Shown piece by piece: positions 7,593 through 9,092 of a DNA stretch of 9,092 bases (its first letter is position 1; every line of letters starts with the position of its first letter). The notes under the pieces are model-generated. The model made no database searches. It had not been told where the DNA came from and saw only the letters and a program-made list of their open reading frames with translations. Source of the DNA: Burkholderiales bacterium. GTDB lineage: Bacteria; Pseudomonadota; Gammaproteobacteria; Burkholderiales; SG8-39. The translations under genes were made by a program, and so were the position numbers. Where the stretch lies: the NCBI GenBank assembly GCA_027457185.1, contig DAIDTN010000160.1, positions 1 through 9,092 on the forward strand, read 5' to 3'.

Positions 7593-8150
7593 TCAAACTG
7601 CCATCAGGTCGGATTCTTTGGCGGCGAGCAGCTTGTCGATCTCGGCGATGAACTTGTCGGTAAGCTTCTGGATTTCGTCCTGCGCGCGGCGTTCGTCGTC
7701 CTCGGAAACGGCCTTTTCCTTGAGCAGCTCCTTGAGGTGGTGGTTGGCATCGCGCCGCAGGTTCCTCACCGCCACCTTGGCATTCTCGCCTTCGCCCTTG
7801 ACCACTTTGATCAATTCGCGCCGGCGCTCTTCGGTCAGCGCCGGCATCGGCACGCGGATCACATCTCCCTGCGCCGAGGGGTTGAGCCCGAGATCGGAAT
7901 CGCGGATGGCTTTTTCAATCACCGCTCCCATTTTCTTTTCCCAGGGCGCAATGCCGATGGTGCGCGCGTCGAGCAGGGTCAGATTGGCGATCTGGTTCAG
8001 CGGCATTTGCGTGCCGTAGTAATCGACGGCGATATGGTCGAGGATGCCGGTGTGCGCGCGCCCGGTGCGCACCTTGCCAAGGTCGGCTTTCAGCGCCTCG
8101 AGCGAGTTGTGCATTTTTTGCTCGGCGGTTTTCTTGACATCAGCAATCAT
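7593..8150 (-). CDS. frr: ribosome recycling factor
   Basis: RRF acts with EF-G and IF3 to split the post-termination ribosome. The product is 185 residues from the chosen start, exactly the E. coli length. The start MIADVKKTAEQKM aligns with MISDIRKDAEVRM of E. coli. Family marks include the three-helix-bundle residues KVRTGRAHTGILDHIAVDYYG, where Arg130-region partners lie in domain I, and PLNQIANLTLLDARTIGIAPWEK in the domain II beta sheet. Also present are SDLGLNPSAQGDVIRVPMPALTEERRRELIK and the long C-terminal helix ending at the Val before the stop. Two ATGs are available. The one at 8156 would add MS but sits directly against the GAGGGG Shine-Dalgarno (spacing 0). The one at 8150 has a 6-nt spacing and matches family length, so I prefer it. 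The gene begins 14 nt after the pyrH stop. pyrH-frr adjacency is almost universal in Proteobacteria. Confidence 0.96.
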   Translation of the reverse strand: MIADVKKTAEQKMHNSLEALKADLGKVRTGRAHTGILDHIAVDYYGTQMPLNQIANLTLLDARTIGIAPWEKKMGAVIEKAIRDSDLGLNPSAQGDVIRVPMPALTEERRRELIKVVKGEGENAKVAVRNLRRDANHHLKELLKEKAVSEDDERRAQDEIQKLTDKFIAEIDKLLAAKESDLMAV

Positions 8151-8156
8151 GCTCAT

Positions 8157-8162
8157 CCCCTC
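8157..8162 (-). promoter_or_regulatory. Shine-Dalgarno of frr
   Basis: The minus strand reads GAGGGG, ATGAGC, ATG. The purine run gives a normal 6-nt spacing to the second ATG (8150) but abuts the first ATG (8156). This favours the shorter RRF start. Confidence 0.6.
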
Positions 8163-8164
8163 AA

Positions 8165-8893
8165 TCAGCTATGTACCAGCGTTCCATCGTCCTCGCCCAT
8201 AACCACCCGTTTCAGCGCCCCCGGCTTGAAGATGCTGAACACGTTGATCGGCAGTTTCTGATCGCGGCACAAAGTCAGAGCCGTTGCGTCCATCACCCTC
8301 AGGTTCTGGTTGATCGCATCGTCGAAGCTGACCCTGGTATAACGCCGCGCCTGCGGATTGGTCTTGGGGTCGGCGCTGTAGACACCGTCCACCTTGGTCG
8401 CCTTGAGCACGATATCACAGCCCATCTCGGTGCCGCGCAACGCCGCCGCCGTGTCGGTGGTGAAAAAGGGGTTCCCCGTGCCGGCCGCAAAAATTACGAT
8501 CTTGCCTTCCTCTAGGTAGCGCATGGCCTTGCCGCGGATGTAAGGCTCGACCACCTGCTCGATATTGAGCGCCGATTGCACGCGGCCGTTCAGACCGCCG
8601 CGGCGCATCGCGTCCTGCAGCGCCAGCGCATTCATGACGGTAGCCAGCATGCCCATGTAGTCGGCGGTGGCCCGGTCCATTCCGGCGGCGGCCGGCGCTA
8701 CGCCGCGAAAAATATTGCCGCCGCCTATCACCACCGCGATTTCCACGCCCAGCGCCGCCACGACGGCGATCTCGGCGACGATGCGGTCTATGGTCCCGCG
8801 GTTGACGCCGTAGGCGTCTTCGCCCATCAGGGCCTCGCCCGAGAGCTTGAGTAGGATGCGCTTATACGCTGGCGCTGCGGATGCGGCGTTCAA
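8165..8893 (-). CDS. pyrH: UMP kinase
   Basis: PyrH is the hexameric bacterial UMP kinase of the amino-acid-kinase fold. It phosphorylates UMP to UDP with ATP and is allosterically controlled by GTP and UTP. The product has 242 residues (E. coli 241). Conserved blocks in order are YKRILLKLSGEALMG (10-24, phosphate-binding strand and loop), VIGGGNIFRG (55-64), MDRATADYMGMLATVMNALAL (72-92, UMP and hexamer contacts), AAGTGNPFFTTDTAA (136-150, UMP site) and KATKVDGVYSADP (164-176, nucleotide site). MDATA is at 201-205. The start is TTG at 8893. The next in-frame Met is residue 23, which would remove the KLSGEA loop, and no start codon lies upstream in the nearby frame. The TTG shares bases with the tsf stop (TTGA), so translation is probably by termination-reinitiation from tsf. 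A weak AAGG lies about 10 nt upstream. frr follows after 14 nt. Confidence 0.96.
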   Translation of the reverse strand: MNAASAAPAYKRILLKLSGEALMGEDAYGVNRGTIDRIVAEIAVVAALGVEIAVVIGGGNIFRGVAPAAAGMDRATADYMGMLATVMNALALQDAMRRGGLNGRVQSALNIEQVVEPYIRGKAMRYLEEGKIVIFAAGTGNPFFTTDTAAALRGTEMGCDIVLKATKVDGVYSADPKTNPQARRYTRVSFDDAINQNLRVMDATALTLCRDQKLPINVFSIFKPGALKRVVMGEDDGTLVHS

Positions 8894-9092
8894 CCCGCAG
8901 CGGCCTTGGTCTGCGAGGCCACTTCGGCGGCAAAATCGCTCGATTTCTTCTCTATGCCCTCACCCACCACGAAATACCCGTAGCTGAGCAGCATGGTGTG
9001 CTTGGCGGCAAGCATTTTTTCCACCGTCAGCTTGTCGTCCTTGATGAAAGGCTGGCCGAGCAGTGTCATTTCGCCGAGAAACTTGTTCAGCC
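8890..9092 (-). CDS. tsf: elongation factor Ts, C-terminal end (5' part outside the window)
   Basis: EF-Ts is the guanine-nucleotide exchange factor for EF-Tu. Only the last 66 codons and the TGA stop (8892-8890) are in the window; I translated them from the raw sequence. They read LNKFLGEMTLLGQPFIKDDK, then LTVEKMLAAKHTML, then YFVVGEGIEKKSSDFAAEVASQ and a short Ala/Lys tail. The blocks TLLGQPF-K-D-K and VVGEGIEKK--DFAAEVA are the standard C-terminal signature of proteobacterial EF-Ts, covering the end of the C-terminal core subdomain and the final helix that contacts EF-Tu. The gene overlaps pyrH by 4 nt. rpsB would be expected further upstream, outside the window. Confidence 0.95.
   Translation of the reverse strand, partial: LNKFLGEMTLLGQPFIKDDKLTVEKMLAAKHTMLLSYGYFVVGEGIEKKSSDFAAEVASQTKAAAG

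Noticed and set aside
7143..8261. Plus-strand open frame of 372 codons across uppS and frr
   Set aside because: It lies wholly antisense to two well-conserved genes. Its translation has no recognisable domain and changes character along its length. Long antisense frames are expected from GC-rich codon bias.

Overview
The window is GC-rich and densely coding. All nine recognised genes lie on the minus strand, so transcription runs from high to low coordinates. In transcription order they are tsf (3' end only), pyrH, frr, uppS, cdsA, dxr, rseP, bamA, skp and lpxD (5' part only). This is the conserved translation / isoprenoid / envelope-biogenesis cluster of Proteobacteria. The order uppS-cdsA-dxr-rseP, the OmpH-type Skp and the style of the BamA and LpxD sequences fit a betaproteobacterium. 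The order or genus cannot be fixed from the window, and the same gene order also occurs in Pseudomonas-type gammaproteobacteria. Nothing suggests horizontal transfer: I found no mobile element, tRNA, rRNA, CRISPR array or phage gene.

Right part (about 9092 to 7593): translation and nucleotide genes. The C-terminal end of elongation factor Ts overlaps UMP kinase (pyrH) by 4 nt, and ribosome recycling factor (frr) follows 14 nt later. Middle (7564 to 4732): lipid-precursor enzymes. UppS makes the C55 carrier lipid, CdsA makes CDP-diacylglycerol, and Dxr makes MEP, the first committed intermediate of the isoprenoid route that feeds UppS. Left part (4735 to 1): outer-membrane assembly and quality control. 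RseP is the intramembrane protease of the sigma-E response, BamA the outer-membrane protein insertase, Skp the periplasmic chaperone for BamA clients, and LpxD a lipid A acyltransferase.

Spacing is very tight. There are three 4-nt stop/start overlaps (tsf/pyrH TTGA, cdsA/dxr ATGA, dxr/rseP ATGA) and the other gaps are 7 to 29 nt. No gene-free stretch exceeds 30 nt, and I saw no internal terminator or convincing promoter, so the whole window reads as part of one polycistronic unit with extensive translational coupling. Two genes, pyrH and skp, appear to start with TTG. A small perfect inverted repeat sits on the cdsA start codon.

This is a core housekeeping locus. I did not find an undescribed system in it. 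The findings are modest points about gene starts and translational signals.
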